The notes under the pieces are model-generated. The model was not told the origin of the DNA. It ran no database searches and saw only the letters and a list, made by a program, of their open reading frames with translations. A program made the position numbers and the translations under genes. Shown one piece after another: positions 48,994 to 57,158 of a DNA stretch of 64,000 bases; the stretch's first letter is position 1, and every line of letters starts with the position of its first letter. This DNA comes from Micromonospora humi (GTDB taxonomy: Bacteria; Actinomycetota; Actinomycetes; Mycobacteriales; Micromonosporaceae), in contig NZ_FMDM01000011.1 of the NCBI RefSeq assembly GCF_900090105.1, positions 181,763 to 245,762 of the forward strand, written 5' to 3'.

Positions 48994-49054
48994 GACGCCG
49001 ACCCTGGCAGAGCGGGCGGGCCGGGGCGAGCGGATTTCGGCGTACCCTGCACCG

Positions 49055-49657
49055 GTGACCCTCCCGCTGCCGGCCGGCGACTTCCGCGCGTACCTGTTCG
49101 ACTGCGACGGCACGATCGTCGACTCGATGCCCGTGCACCACCGGGCCTGGCGCGCGGCGCTGGCGGAGTGGGGCTGCGAGTTCCCGGAGGACCTGTTCTA
49201 CGCCTGGGGCGGCCGGCCCGTCGCCGACATCGTCGTCGACCTCAACCGGCGGCACGGGCTGGCCATGCCGGTCGAGGCGGTGGCCCGCCGCCGGGAGGAG
49301 CTGTTCCAGCGGCTGCTGCCGGGGGTGACGGCCGTGCCCGAGGTGCTGGCTCACCTCGAGCGCGCGCACGGGCGGCTGCCGTTCGCTGTCGTCTCCGGCA
49401 GCACCCGGGAGTCGGTGACCGCCTCGCTCACCGCGCTGGGCCTGCTCGACCGGTTCGACACGATGGTCTGCGCCGAGGACTGCACGCGTCCCAAGCCCGA
49501 CCCGGAGGGCTACCTGCTGGCCGCCCGGCGGCTCGGCGTCGAGCCGGCCGGCTGCCTCGTCTTCGAGGACACCGATCTCGGCGTGGCGGCCGCGACGGCG
49601 GCCGGCATGGCGTCGGTCCGGGTGCCGCACCCCCGGGAGCGCGCGGCCACCCGTTGA
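49055..49657 (+). CDS. HAD family hydrolase (beta-phosphoglucomutase-like)
   Basis: A 200-aa HAD enzyme with the small cap typical of phosphoglucomutase-like phosphatases: AYLFDCDGTIVDSMPVHHRA (motif I), FAVVSGSTRESV (motif II), CTRPKPDPEGYLLAARRLGV (motif III Lys) and LVFEDTDLGVAAATAAGMAS (motif IV). It removes phosphate from sugar phosphates. GTG 49055 comes 7 bases after TACCCT, with no ribosome site, so it may be leaderless. It is divergent from the acetyltransferase gene and the two share a 61-bp promoter region. Confidence 0.9.
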   Translation: MTLPLPAGDFRAYLFDCDGTIVDSMPVHHRAWRAALAEWGCEFPEDLFYAWGGRPVADIVVDLNRRHGLAMPVEAVARRREELFQRLLPGVTAVPEVLAHLERAHGRLPFAVVSGSTRESVTASLTALGLLDRFDTMVCAEDCTRPKPDPEGYLLAARRLGVEPAGCLVFEDTDLGVAAATAAGMASVRVPHPRERAATR

Positions 49658-49816
49658 CCGTGCGGGATCAACGCCACCATCCGAGATCTTGGCAAGCAAT
49701 GGCCCCCGCGTCCTGGGCGGCCCCACCACCCCGCAGGTGAGCCGCGACGACCGGTGTGACCGGTGTCGCCCGTTTCGGGGCGTCGACGAGACCGGCTCAC
49801 ACCTAGCGTCGGTGCC

Positions 49817-49918
49817 ATGACCGTCAATGAGGACGTCGCCGGCGATCCAGCCGCCGTGCGAGGCGCTGACGCACGAATGACCGAGGTCTACGCGGCCGTG
49901 CCGGCCCGGAGCGGATGA
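49817..49918 (+). CDS. Short upstream reading frame overlapping the MFS gene
   Basis: Thirty-three codons from ATG 49817 (MTVNEDVAGDPAAVRGADAR, then MTEVYAAVPARSG) ending in TGA that overlaps the MFS start ATG as ATGA. It has no family likeness. It might be a leader peptide that couples translation to the exporter or just an accidental frame. It lies in the 49658-49816 gap's 3' end; the rest of that gap shows nothing but GC-rich repeats. Confidence 0.3.
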   Translation: MTVNEDVAGDPAAVRGADARMTEVYAAVPARSG

Positions 49919-51159
49919 GGTTCGCCCCGCCGTCCGGGCCGCTGCGAACCCTGGCGCTCGCCACCGTGGCCAACACCGTCGGCACCGGGCTGTGGCTGGC
50001 CGGCGGCGCGCTCTACCTGACCCGCGACGTCGGCCTCTCCCCCACCTCGGTGGGCGCCGGACTGACCGTCGCCGGCCTGGTCGGGCTGACCGCCAGCGTG
50101 CCGCTGGGCGGGCTGGCGGACCGGTGGGACCCGCGCACGCTGCGCGCCGCCCTCCAGGTGGGTCAGGCGCTCGTCGCGGCGGCGTACCTGCTCGTCGACT
50201 CGCTCGCGACGTTCCTGGTGGTGGCGGTGCCGGAGGCGCTGCTGGCCGCCGGCAACCTGGCGGTACGGGCGGCGCTGGTCGCCGCGGTGGGCGGCCCGAG
50301 CGGCCGGGTGCACGCGTTCGCCACCCTGCGCGCGGTGGCCAACCTGGGCATCAGCGCCGGCACCGCGCTGGCCGGGTTCGCGCTGGCGCTGGACACCCAT
50401 CGGGCGTACCAGATGCTCGTGGTCGGGAACGCGGCCACCTATCTGCTCTCGGCGGCGCTGCTGCTGCGGCTGCCGGCGCAGGCGCCCGGCGGTGCGCCGC
50501 GGCGCGCCGGCGTGGCGCGGCGGGGCGGGCCGCTGCGGGACGGCTGGTTCCTGGCGGTGAGCGGCGCGTCGGCGGTGCTCGGCACGCATGTGACGGTGCT
50601 CGTGCTGGTGGTGCCGCTGTGGACGGTCGGCCGCACCGGCGCGCCGCCGCCGGTGGTGTCCGCGGTGCTGCTCGTCAACACGGTCCTCACCGTGCTGCTG
50701 GCGGTGCGGCTGAGCCGGGGCGCGGACACCGCCGCCCCGGCCGCCCGCAAGCTGCGCCGCGCCGGGCTGGTGCTGGCTGCCGCGTGCCCGCTGTACGCGG
50801 TGACCGCCGGCCTGCCGGTGCTCCCGGCGGTGGCGCTGCTGCTGGTGGCCACGGCGGTGTGGACGGTGGGCGACCTGTGGCACGGCACGGCCGGAGCGGG
50901 GCTGGCCTACGATCTGGCCCCGCCCGGGGCGATCGGCGCCTACCAGGGGGCGGACGGTCTGCTCGCCGGGCTGGCCCAGGCGCTCGGTCGAGGCCTGCTC
51001 ACGCTGCTGGTGCTGGGCGGGGGCGGGGTGGGTTGGCTGGTGCTCGGCGGGCTGTACGCCGCCGTCGGGTTGGCCGCCCCGGCGCTGGCCCGCCGGGCGG
51101 TGGCGAGCCGACCGGCACCGGAGCCGACCGGCGCCGGGCAGCCGGTCGCACCCGGATAG
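49915..51159 (+). CDS. MFS transporter
   Basis: A 414-aa major-facilitator protein with about twelve hydrophobic segments: TLALATVANTVGTGLWLAGG, VGAGLTVAGLVGLTASVPLG, GGLADRWDPRTLRAALQ (conserved loop 2-3 GxLaDRxxxR), AYLLVDSLATFLVVAVPEAL and a long central loop near PAQAPGGAPRRAGVARRGG. It is a drug/metabolite-exporter type; substrate unknown. ATG 49915 overlaps the stop of the 33-codon frame. The GNAT gene follows 13 bp after it and could belong to the same unit. Confidence 0.9.
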   Translation: MRFAPPSGPLRTLALATVANTVGTGLWLAGGALYLTRDVGLSPTSVGAGLTVAGLVGLTASVPLGGLADRWDPRTLRAALQVGQALVAAAYLLVDSLATFLVVAVPEALLAAGNLAVRAALVAAVGGPSGRVHAFATLRAVANLGISAGTALAGFALALDTHRAYQMLVVGNAATYLLSAALLLRLPAQAPGGAPRRAGVARRGGPLRDGWFLAVSGASAVLGTHVTVLVLVVPLWTVGRTGAPPPVVSAVLLVNTVLTVLLAVRLSRGADTAAPAARKLRRAGLVLAAACPLYAVTAGLPVLPAVALLLVATAVWTVGDLWHGTAGAGLAYDLAPPGAIGAYQGADGLLAGLAQALGRGLLTLLVLGGGGVGWLVLGGLYAAVGLAAPALARRAVASRPAPEPTGAGQPVAPG

Positions 51160-51171
51160 CAGGATGACGGC

Positions 51172-51705
51172 ATGACCGAACGGGGAAGCATCACCATCCG
51201 GCCGGGCGGGCCGGCGGACGCGCCGATCGTGCTGCGGCTGTTCGACAGCGCCATCGCCTGGCTGGCCGAACGCGGCCGGACCGAGCAGTGGGGCACCGAT
51301 CCGGCCTCGACCGACGAGCGCCGCGTCGCCCAGGCCGAGGGCTACGCCACCGGCGGCGACCTGTGGTTCGCCGAGATCGACGGCTCGGCCGTCGGCGCGC
51401 TCGTGGTCGGCGCGGCGACGGAGTACGTGCCGCCGGCCACCGAGCCGGAGCTGTACGTCAACCTGCTGGTCACCGACCGGGCGTACGCGGGCCGCGGGAT
51501 CGGCGCGCGGCTGCTGGCACACGCGGCGGAGCTGGCCCGCGAGCGTGGTGTGGGCCTGCTGCGGGTGGACTGCTTCCGCAGCCCCGACCGGGCGCTGGTG
51601 CGCTTCTACGAGGGCTGCGGCTTCACCGCCACCGACCCGTTCACGGTGACCCGGCCGGGTCGGCCGCCGTGGCCGGGGCAGGTGCTGGCCCGCCGGCTCG
51701 ACTGA
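51172..51705 (+). CDS. GNAT family N-acetyltransferase
   Basis: A 177-aa acetyltransferase: ITIRPGGPADAPIVLRLFDS, LWFAEIDGSAVGALVVGAAT, LYVNLLVTDRAYAGRGIGAR (acetyl-CoA loop) and LLRVDCFRSPDRALVRFYEG, CGFTATDPFTV. The N-terminal stretch 'AIAWLAERGRTEQWGT' is characteristic of a clade of actinobacterial GNATs. The substrate is unknown; its position after an MFS exporter suggests a resistance- or modification-type role (inference). ATG 51172, 13 bp after the MFS stop. Confidence 0.9.
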   Translation: MTERGSITIRPGGPADAPIVLRLFDSAIAWLAERGRTEQWGTDPASTDERRVAQAEGYATGGDLWFAEIDGSAVGALVVGAATEYVPPATEPELYVNLLVTDRAYAGRGIGARLLAHAAELARERGVGLLRVDCFRSPDRALVRFYEGCGFTATDPFTVTRPGRPPWPGQVLARRLD

Positions 51706-51717
51706 GCGCCGCCGGCG

Positions 51718-51975
51718 TCAGCCGATCTCCTCGTCGACGAAGCACCAGCGCCACGACTCCCCCGGCTCGATCGAGCGCATCACCGGGTGCCCGGTCGACT
51801 CGAAGTGCTTCGTGGCGTGCTGGTAGGGCGAGGAGTCGCAGCAACCCACGTGCCCGCAGCTCAGGCAGGACCGCAGGTGGACCCAGTCCCGGTTGCCGAC
51901 CGCCACGCAGTCGGGGCACTCGGTGGTGGTGACGGGCTCGGCGTCGCCCGCCCCGGTCAGGTGCTGGCAGCTCAT
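51718..51975 (-). CDS. UBP-type zinc finger protein, 85 aa
   Basis: A zinc-binding module: MSCQHLTGAGDAEPVTTTEC, PDCVAVGNRDWVHLRSCLSC, GHVGCCDSSPYQHATKHFES, then TGHPVMRSIEPGESWRWCF. The C/H pattern (C-x-H, C-x2-C, C-x2-C, C-C, H, H, H) fits a ZnF-UBP domain. In eukaryotes it binds ubiquitin tails; in bacteria it is often fused to Na+/H+ antiporters. Here it is a separate protein whose ATG overlaps the antiporter stop as ATGA, so the two are coupled. A ribosome site AGGAGG precedes the start. Confidence 0.93.
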   Translation of the reverse strand: MSCQHLTGAGDAEPVTTTECPDCVAVGNRDWVHLRSCLSCGHVGCCDSSPYQHATKHFESTGHPVMRSIEPGESWRWCFVDEEIG

Positions 51976-53552
51976 TCGAGAACCTCCTGTCGTAGCAGCG
52001 ACTCCTCCAGGTCCAGATCACGATAGGCGCGGGTGAGCACCTCCTCCGGGATCTGGCCGGAGTCGCGGGCGGCCCGGAAGACCTCCCGCTCGGCGTCGAT
52101 CATCTCCTGTCGCAGCCGCGCGTACGCCTGGGAGGGGGTCTCCCGGTCGGTGCCGCCGAGCCGCTCCCAGGCCAGGTTGGCCCGGGACGCGGTCAGCCCG
52201 CGCAGCCGTTCCACCACTGCCGGCGGCGCCTCGTCGGCCATGGCGTCGAGCCGGTCCAGGGCCGCCCGGCTGGCCCGCTGCTGCACGCCGGCGGCGGAGA
52301 GCGCGTCCTGCACCGGGTCGTCCGGCGGCAGCCGCAGCTTCCGGGCCAGCCAGGGCAGCGTGGCGCCCTGCCCGACCAGGGTGGCCACGATCACCGCGAA
52401 GGCCAGCCAGATCAGCAGCGCCCGCGGGTACGGCCGGTCGTCGGCCAGGGTGAGCGGCAGGCCCAGCGCGGCGGCCAGGGTCACCACGCCCCGCATGCCG
52501 GCCCAGCTGATGACGACGGGGATCTGCACCGGCGGCGCGGGGTCGCGCTGCCGGACCCGGGGCACCAGCCGGGCCAGGTAGGTGGCCGGGAACATCCAGA
52601 CGAACCGGGCCAGGAAGACGGCGGCCAGCACCCCGACGGTGATCGCGACCAGTGAGCCGACCGGCTCGTCGAGGTCGCGCACCACCTCGGGCAGTTGCAG
52701 GCCGACCAGCAGGAACACCAGCCCTTCCAGCAGGAACTGGATCAGCCGCCAGAACGCGGTCACCTGGAGGCGGGAGCCGGCCGACATGAGCATCGGCAGC
52801 TTGTGCCCGATGCCGAGCCCGGTCACCACCACCGCGACCACCCCGGACGCGTGGATCTCCTCGGCGGCGAACACCACCGCGAACGGCACGATCAGCGACA
52901 ACGCGTTGTCCAGCACCGGATCGGTGATGAGCTTGTGCAGGTAGCCGAAGACCACCACGCCGAGCAGCCCGACCAGGATGCCGCCGCCGGCGGCGACCAG
53001 CACCTCCCGGGCCACCTCGCCGACGCCGACCCCACCGGTGCTGGCGGTGGCCGCGACGATCGCCACCCGCAGCAGCACCAGCGCGGTGGCGTCGTTGACC
53101 AGGCTCTCGCCCTCCAGGATGGTGACGATCCGCCGGGGCAGGCCGACCCGGCGGGCCACCGCGGTGGCGGCGACCGCGTCGGGCGGCGCCACCACCGCGC
53201 CGAGCGCCACGCAGATCGCGTACGGCAGGTCGGGCAGGAACAGGTGCACGACGGTGCCCACCACGAACGCGGTGAAGATGACCAGGCCGACGGCGAGCAG
53301 CAGGATCGGCCGCAGGTTGAGCCGGAACGCCGGCACCGAGGTGTTCACCGCCGCCACGTACAGCAGCGGCGGCAGGATGCCGACGAGCACCAGGTCCGGG
53401 TCCAGCCGCACGTGCGGGAAGAACGGCAGGAACGACAGCGCGAGGCCGAGCACGACCAGCAGGATCGGCGCCAGCAACCCGAGCCGGCGGGCCAGCGCCG
53501 CGCCGAACGTGGCGATCGCCAGGATCACCACGACCTCGAACAGAGCTTCCAT
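51972..53552 (-). CDS. Na+/H+ antiporter (CPA1, NhaP/NhaK type)
   Basis: A 526-aa polytopic antiporter: EALFEVVVILAIATFGAALA, VVAPPDAVAATAVARRVGLP, ILEGESLVNDATALVLLRVA (the conserved ND pair), HASGVVAVVVTGLGIGHK and VISWAGMRGVVTLAAALGLP. A soluble cytosolic C-terminus of about 130 residues (SAAGVQQRASRAALDRLDAM) is long for the family and may be regulatory. ATG 53552, the first start before the helix. The UBP zinc finger follows in the ATGA overlap, and the domain is fused in some homologues. Confidence 0.93.
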   Translation of the reverse strand: MEALFEVVVILAIATFGAALARRLGLLAPILLVVLGLALSFLPFFPHVRLDPDLVLVGILPPLLYVAAVNTSVPAFRLNLRPILLLAVGLVIFTAFVVGTVVHLFLPDLPYAICVALGAVVAPPDAVAATAVARRVGLPRRIVTILEGESLVNDATALVLLRVAIVAATASTGGVGVGEVAREVLVAAGGGILVGLLGVVVFGYLHKLITDPVLDNALSLIVPFAVVFAAEEIHASGVVAVVVTGLGIGHKLPMLMSAGSRLQVTAFWRLIQFLLEGLVFLLVGLQLPEVVRDLDEPVGSLVAITVGVLAAVFLARFVWMFPATYLARLVPRVRQRDPAPPVQIPVVISWAGMRGVVTLAAALGLPLTLADDRPYPRALLIWLAFAVIVATLVGQGATLPWLARKLRLPPDDPVQDALSAAGVQQRASRAALDRLDAMADEAPPAVVERLRGLTASRANLAWERLGGTDRETPSQAYARLRQEMIDAEREVFRAARDSGQIPEEVLTRAYRDLDLEESLLRQEVLE

Positions 53553-53589
53553 GGGGTACGAGCCTAGGCGTCGCCGGGCCCGCCTGTGA

Positions 53590-54555
53590 TCACGCGGTCG
53601 GCCGCACCTTCGGCAGCACCTCGGCGCCGAACGCGTCGAGGAACGCCCGCTGCTCCTGCCCGACGTGGTGCAGGGCGATCTGGTCGAAGCCCAGTTCGAC
53701 GTACTCCTCCAGCCAGCCGACGTGCCGGCCCAGGTCACTGGAGACGTTGACGGTGTCGGTGACCTTCGACATCGGCAGGTCGGCGCTGGCCACGTCGAAG
53801 TGCTCGGCGGTCTCCAGGTCCCAGCAGACCGGCGGGGCGAAGACGTTGCTGCGCCACTGCTCGTAGGCGATCGCCTCGGCCTCGCCCTGCTCGGGCGCCC
53901 AGCTCACGTGCACCTGGAGGTGCAGCGGCCCGCGCCCGCCCGCGTCCCGGTAGGCGTCGATCATCTGCCGCAGGTGGTCGACGGGCGCGTTGACCGTGAT
54001 CAGGCCGTCGGCCCACTCGGCGCACCAGCGGGCGGTGGCGACGCTGACCGCGGCGCCGACCAGGGCCGGCGGCTCCTCGGGGCGGGTCCACAGCCGCGCC
54101 CGGTCGACGGTGACCAGCCCGTCGTGGCTGACCTCCTCGCCGGCCAGCAGCGCGCGGATCACGTCGACGCACTCGCGCAGACGGGCGCTGCGGACGTCCT
54201 TGCGGGGCCACACGTCGCCGGTGATGTGCTCGTTGCTCGCCTCGCCGGTGCCCAGCGCCGCCCAGAACCGCCCCGGGTACATGGCGCCGAGCGTGCCGAT
54301 GGCCTGCGCGATGATCGCCGGGTGGTAGCGCTGGCCGGGCGCGTTGACCACGCCGAAGGACAGGTTGGTGGCCTGGAGCGCGGCGCCGAGCCAGGACCAG
54401 GCGAACCCGGACTGGCCCTGCCGCTCGCTCCACGGCGAGAAGTGGTCGGAGCACATGGCCGCGTCGAAGCCGACCCGCTCGGCGTGGACCACCGCCTCCA
54501 GCAGCTTGGCCGGGTGGATCTGCTCATGGGATGCGTGGAAGCCGAACGCCGTCAT
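53590..54555 (-). CDS. F420-dependent LLM-class oxidoreductase (TIGR03885-like)
   Basis: A 321-aa luciferase-like enzyme: MTAFGFHASHEQIHPAKLLE, VGFDAAMCSDHFSPWSERQG with the F420-type 'SDHF.PW...QG' loop, LGTGEASNEHITGDVWPRKD and GFDQIALHHVGQEQRAFLDA at the end. The HASHEQI start is typical of the TIGR03885 subgroup in actinobacteria. The substrate is unknown. ATG 54555. It follows the succinate-semialdehyde dehydrogenase on the same strand by 41 bp and may be cotranscribed. The antiporter gene ends the unit. Confidence 0.9.
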   Translation of the reverse strand: MTAFGFHASHEQIHPAKLLEAVVHAERVGFDAAMCSDHFSPWSERQGQSGFAWSWLGAALQATNLSFGVVNAPGQRYHPAIIAQAIGTLGAMYPGRFWAALGTGEASNEHITGDVWPRKDVRSARLRECVDVIRALLAGEEVSHDGLVTVDRARLWTRPEEPPALVGAAVSVATARWCAEWADGLITVNAPVDHLRQMIDAYRDAGGRGPLHLQVHVSWAPEQGEAEAIAYEQWRSNVFAPPVCWDLETAEHFDVASADLPMSKVTDTVNVSSDLGRHVGWLEEYVELGFDQIALHHVGQEQRAFLDAFGAEVLPKVRPTA

Positions 54556-54596
54556 GGGCAGCACTCCTACCCATGCCGGCGTCCGACCAACCGTCG

Positions 54597-56009
54597 CTAC
54601 TCGGCGTGCGCGCCGGCGCCCGCGCCGGCCTCGCCCGCACCGATCCACACCGTCTTGGTGTTGCAGAACTCGCGCATGCCCAGGGCGGACAGCTCGCGGC
54701 CGTACCCGGAGTTCTTCACCCCGCCGAACGGCAGCTCCGGATAGGACGTGGTCATGCCGTTGACGAACACGTTGCCGGCGTCCAGGTCGACCGCGAAGCG
54801 CTCCTGCTCGGCCGGGTCGGTGGTCCAGGCGTTGGAGCCGAGGCCGAAGCTGGTGCCGTTGGCCACCTCGATCGCCTCGTCGTACGAGGCGACCCGGTAG
54901 AGCCCGGCGACCGGGCCGAACACCTCCTCGCTCCACATCCGCATCTCCGGGCGCAGGTCGGTGACCACCGTCGGCGGGTAGAACCAGCCGTCCCCGGCCG
55001 GCTTCTCGCCGCCGCAGAGCACCGTGGCGCCCTGGTCGACGGCGTCGGTGACCTGGTCGTGCACCTCGTCCCGGCCGCGCTCGCTGGCCAGCGGGCCGAC
55101 GTCGGTGTTCTCGTCCATCGGGTCGCCGACCCGCAGCGCCGACATCCGCGCGGCGAACTTCTCGGCGAACGCGTCGAAGACGTCGGTGTGAACGATGAAC
55201 CGCTTGGCCGCGATGCACGACTGGCCGTTGTTCTGGCAGCGGGCGGTGGTGGCCACCTCGGCGGCCCTGTCCAGGTCGGCCGAGGGCATCACCACGAACG
55301 GGTCGCTGCCGCCCAGCTCCAGCACCGTCTTCTTGATCTCCCGGCCGGCGATCGCGGCGATGGAGCGGCCGGCGGGCTCGCTGCCGGTGAGCGTGGCGGC
55401 GCGGACCCGCGGGTCGGTGAGCACCCGCTCGACCGCGTCGGAGCCGACCAGCAGCGTGGTGAACGCGCCCTCCGGGAACCCGGCGCGGCGGAACACGTCC
55501 TCCAGGTAGAGCGCGGTCTGCGGCACGTTGGAGGCGTGCTTGAGCAGGCCGGTGTTGCCGGCCATCAGGGCCGGCGCGGCGAAGCGCATCACCTGCCAGA
55601 GCGGGAAGTTCCACGGCATCACCGCGAGCACCGGGCCGATCGGCTGGTAGCGGACGTACGCCCGCGTCGCCTTGACCGCGGCGGCGTCGGCGGGCTCGTC
55701 GGCGAGCATCTCCGGCGCCTTGTCGGCGTAGAAGCGGCAGGCGGTGGCGCACTTGGTGACCTCGGCCTTCGCGGCCGCGTACGTCTTGCCCATCTCGGTG
55801 GTCATCAGCCGGGCGGTCTCGTCCCGCTCGGCGTCGAGCAGGTCGGCGGCGGCGGTGAGCCAGCGGGCCCGCTGCGCGATCGTGGTGTCACGCAACTGCC
55901 GGTAGGCGAGGTCGGCCCGCTCGATCGCGGCGTCGATCTGCTCGTCGGACATCGCGTCGTAGGTCTTCAGCACCTGTCCGGTGGCGGGATTGGTGGTGGC
56001 GATGGGCAT
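54597..56009 (-). CDS. gabD: NAD(P)-dependent succinate-semialdehyde dehydrogenase
   Basis: A 470-aa aldehyde dehydrogenase of the SSADH/GabD type. The general base is Glu231 (KTVLELGGSDPFVV) and the catalytic Cys is 265 (CQNNGQSCIAAKRFIV). The cofactor site is AVMPWNFPLWQVMRFAAPAL and TGSEPAGRSIAAIAG. The C-terminus has PFGGVKNSGYGREL. Substrate assignment as succinate semialdehyde rests on the 'NPATGQVLKTY' start and the PFGGVKNSGYGRELS end; other short aldehydes are possible. ATG 56009; it probably shares a message with the F420-type gene downstream. Confidence 0.9.
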   Translation of the reverse strand: MPIATTNPATGQVLKTYDAMSDEQIDAAIERADLAYRQLRDTTIAQRARWLTAAADLLDAERDETARLMTTEMGKTYAAAKAEVTKCATACRFYADKAPEMLADEPADAAAVKATRAYVRYQPIGPVLAVMPWNFPLWQVMRFAAPALMAGNTGLLKHASNVPQTALYLEDVFRRAGFPEGAFTTLLVGSDAVERVLTDPRVRAATLTGSEPAGRSIAAIAGREIKKTVLELGGSDPFVVMPSADLDRAAEVATTARCQNNGQSCIAAKRFIVHTDVFDAFAEKFAARMSALRVGDPMDENTDVGPLASERGRDEVHDQVTDAVDQGATVLCGGEKPAGDGWFYPPTVVTDLRPEMRMWSEEVFGPVAGLYRVASYDEAIEVANGTSFGLGSNAWTTDPAEQERFAVDLDAGNVFVNGMTTSYPELPFGGVKNSGYGRELSALGMREFCNTKTVWIGAGEAGAGAGAHAE

Positions 56010-56021
56010 GTCGTACTCCTG

Positions 56022-56285
56022 TCACTCGAACAGCGAGTGCCGCACGCCCGGCTCCTCCCGGCGGCGGGCGGCGCGACGGCGCTGGATGACGACCAGATCG
56101 ACCACGGCCACCACGGCGAGGATCGCGCAGACGACGCCCAGCCAGGCCAGGTCGGCGGCGAACGCGAAGGCCGCGAGGACGGTCATCACGACCAGCCCGA
56201 ACAGGGCCAACGCGAGGCGCAGGTTGAGTGCGCTGTTCGCGTGGCCGACCGTGCCTCGGGCGCGGCGGGGCTGTGATCGGGTCAT
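56022..56285 (-). CDS. Small two-helix membrane protein (DUF6343-like)
   Basis: An 87-aa protein: MTRSQPRRARGTVGHANSAL, NLRLALALFGLVVMTVLAAF and WLGVVCAILAVVAVVDLVVI, ending in a basic tail (QRRRAARRREEPG). The SALNLRLALA start and two helices agree with the actinobacterial DUF6343 family as I recall it. Function unknown. The ATG at 56285 is preceded by GGGAGGA. A SigB-like promoter is directly upstream, so it could be a stress membrane protein. It lies 12 bp before the gabD gene on the same strand. Confidence 0.75.
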   Translation of the reverse strand: MTRSQPRRARGTVGHANSALNLRLALALFGLVVMTVLAAFAFAADLAWLGVVCAILAVVAVVDLVVIQRRRAARRREEPGVRHSLFE

Positions 56286-56294
56286 TCCTCCCGG

Positions 56295-56320
56295 CTACCC
56301 CGGCACCGCCGGGACTAACC
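56295..56320 (-). promoter_or_regulatory. SigB/SigF-like promoter upstream of the DUF6343-like gene
   Basis: Minus strand GGTT (56320-56317), 16-base spacer, GGGTAG (56300-56295). The last -10 base deviates. It ends 9 bases before the ATG, and the implied start of transcription overlaps the ribosome site. Confidence 0.35.
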
Positions 56321-56446
56321 GGCGCTCCCCGGCGCGCCGGTGATCCCGGACACGGAACGGGTACGCGGCGGATGCGATCACCGGGTGGCCGCGTTGGATC
56401 GTGCTGCCGGCTCAGGCGGAGATCCCGCGGCGGCGGAGAGGACGGC

Positions 56447-57037
56447 ATGACCACGATGCAGGCGGGGCCCGTGACCGTCGCCGTGTCCCGGCGCGCCGAC
56501 CCGGCGCGTACCGGGGAGATGGTGGCGTGGATGCGGGCCGGCACGGCGCTCGCGGAGAGCTTTCCCGGGTTCCTGGGCGCCGGCTTCGTCCGCAGCGCGC
56601 CCGGCTCCGGCGAGTGGCACGTGATGTACCGCTTCGCCGACGCGGAGACGTTGCACGGCTGGGAGGACTCGCCGCAGCGGCACTGGTGGCTGAGCTCGGC
56701 GCAGGGCATCGTCGAGCACACCCGGGTGGAGCGCCGCACCGGCATCGAGGGCTGGTTCGACCCGCCGGTGGACCACGTGGTGGAGACGTTCGAGCCGGCC
56801 GCCCCGGCGGCGCCGCCGCGCTGGAAGCAGGCGGTCACCATCTGGCTGGCGTTCTTCCCGCTCAGCCTCACCGCCACGCTGCTGACCGCCCGGTTCGCCG
56901 CCGGTGTGCCGCTCGCCGGCCGGACGCTGCTGATGACGCTCGTGCTCACCCCGCTGATGACCTACCTGGTGCTGCCCCGGATCACCCGGGCGCTGCACTG
57001 GTGGCTGCACGGTCAGCCGGCGCCGTGGCGACGCTGA
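56447..57037 (+). CDS. Antibiotic biosynthesis monooxygenase domain with C-terminal membrane helices
   Basis: A 196-aa protein. Residues 1-110 are an ABM dimeric alpha/beta-barrel domain (VTVAVSRRADPARTGEMVAW, MYRFADAETLHGWEDSPQRH). The remainder has three hydrophobic stretches: AVTIWLAFFPLSLTATLLTA, TLLMTLVLTPLMTYLVLPRI and a final amphipathic end (HWWLHGQPAPWRR). An ABM domain attached to a membrane anchor is a known but poorly studied arrangement. Cofactor-free oxygenation near the membrane is inference. ATG 56447 preceded by GGAGAGGA. Confidence 0.85.
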   Translation: MTTMQAGPVTVAVSRRADPARTGEMVAWMRAGTALAESFPGFLGAGFVRSAPGSGEWHVMYRFADAETLHGWEDSPQRHWWLSSAQGIVEHTRVERRTGIEGWFDPPVDHVVETFEPAAPAAPPRWKQAVTIWLAFFPLSLTATLLTARFAAGVPLAGRTLLMTLVLTPLMTYLVLPRITRALHWWLHGQPAPWRR

Positions 57038-57158
57038 ACTGTCGCACGACCATGTGAACGACAGGCGTCGATGCAAGAAAGGCGACAGACCTCCCGTACC
57101 GGCGGTCCGGGCGCATAGGGTCGATCCACCCCTGTGCGCCGCCGGAGGTGAGGACCGC

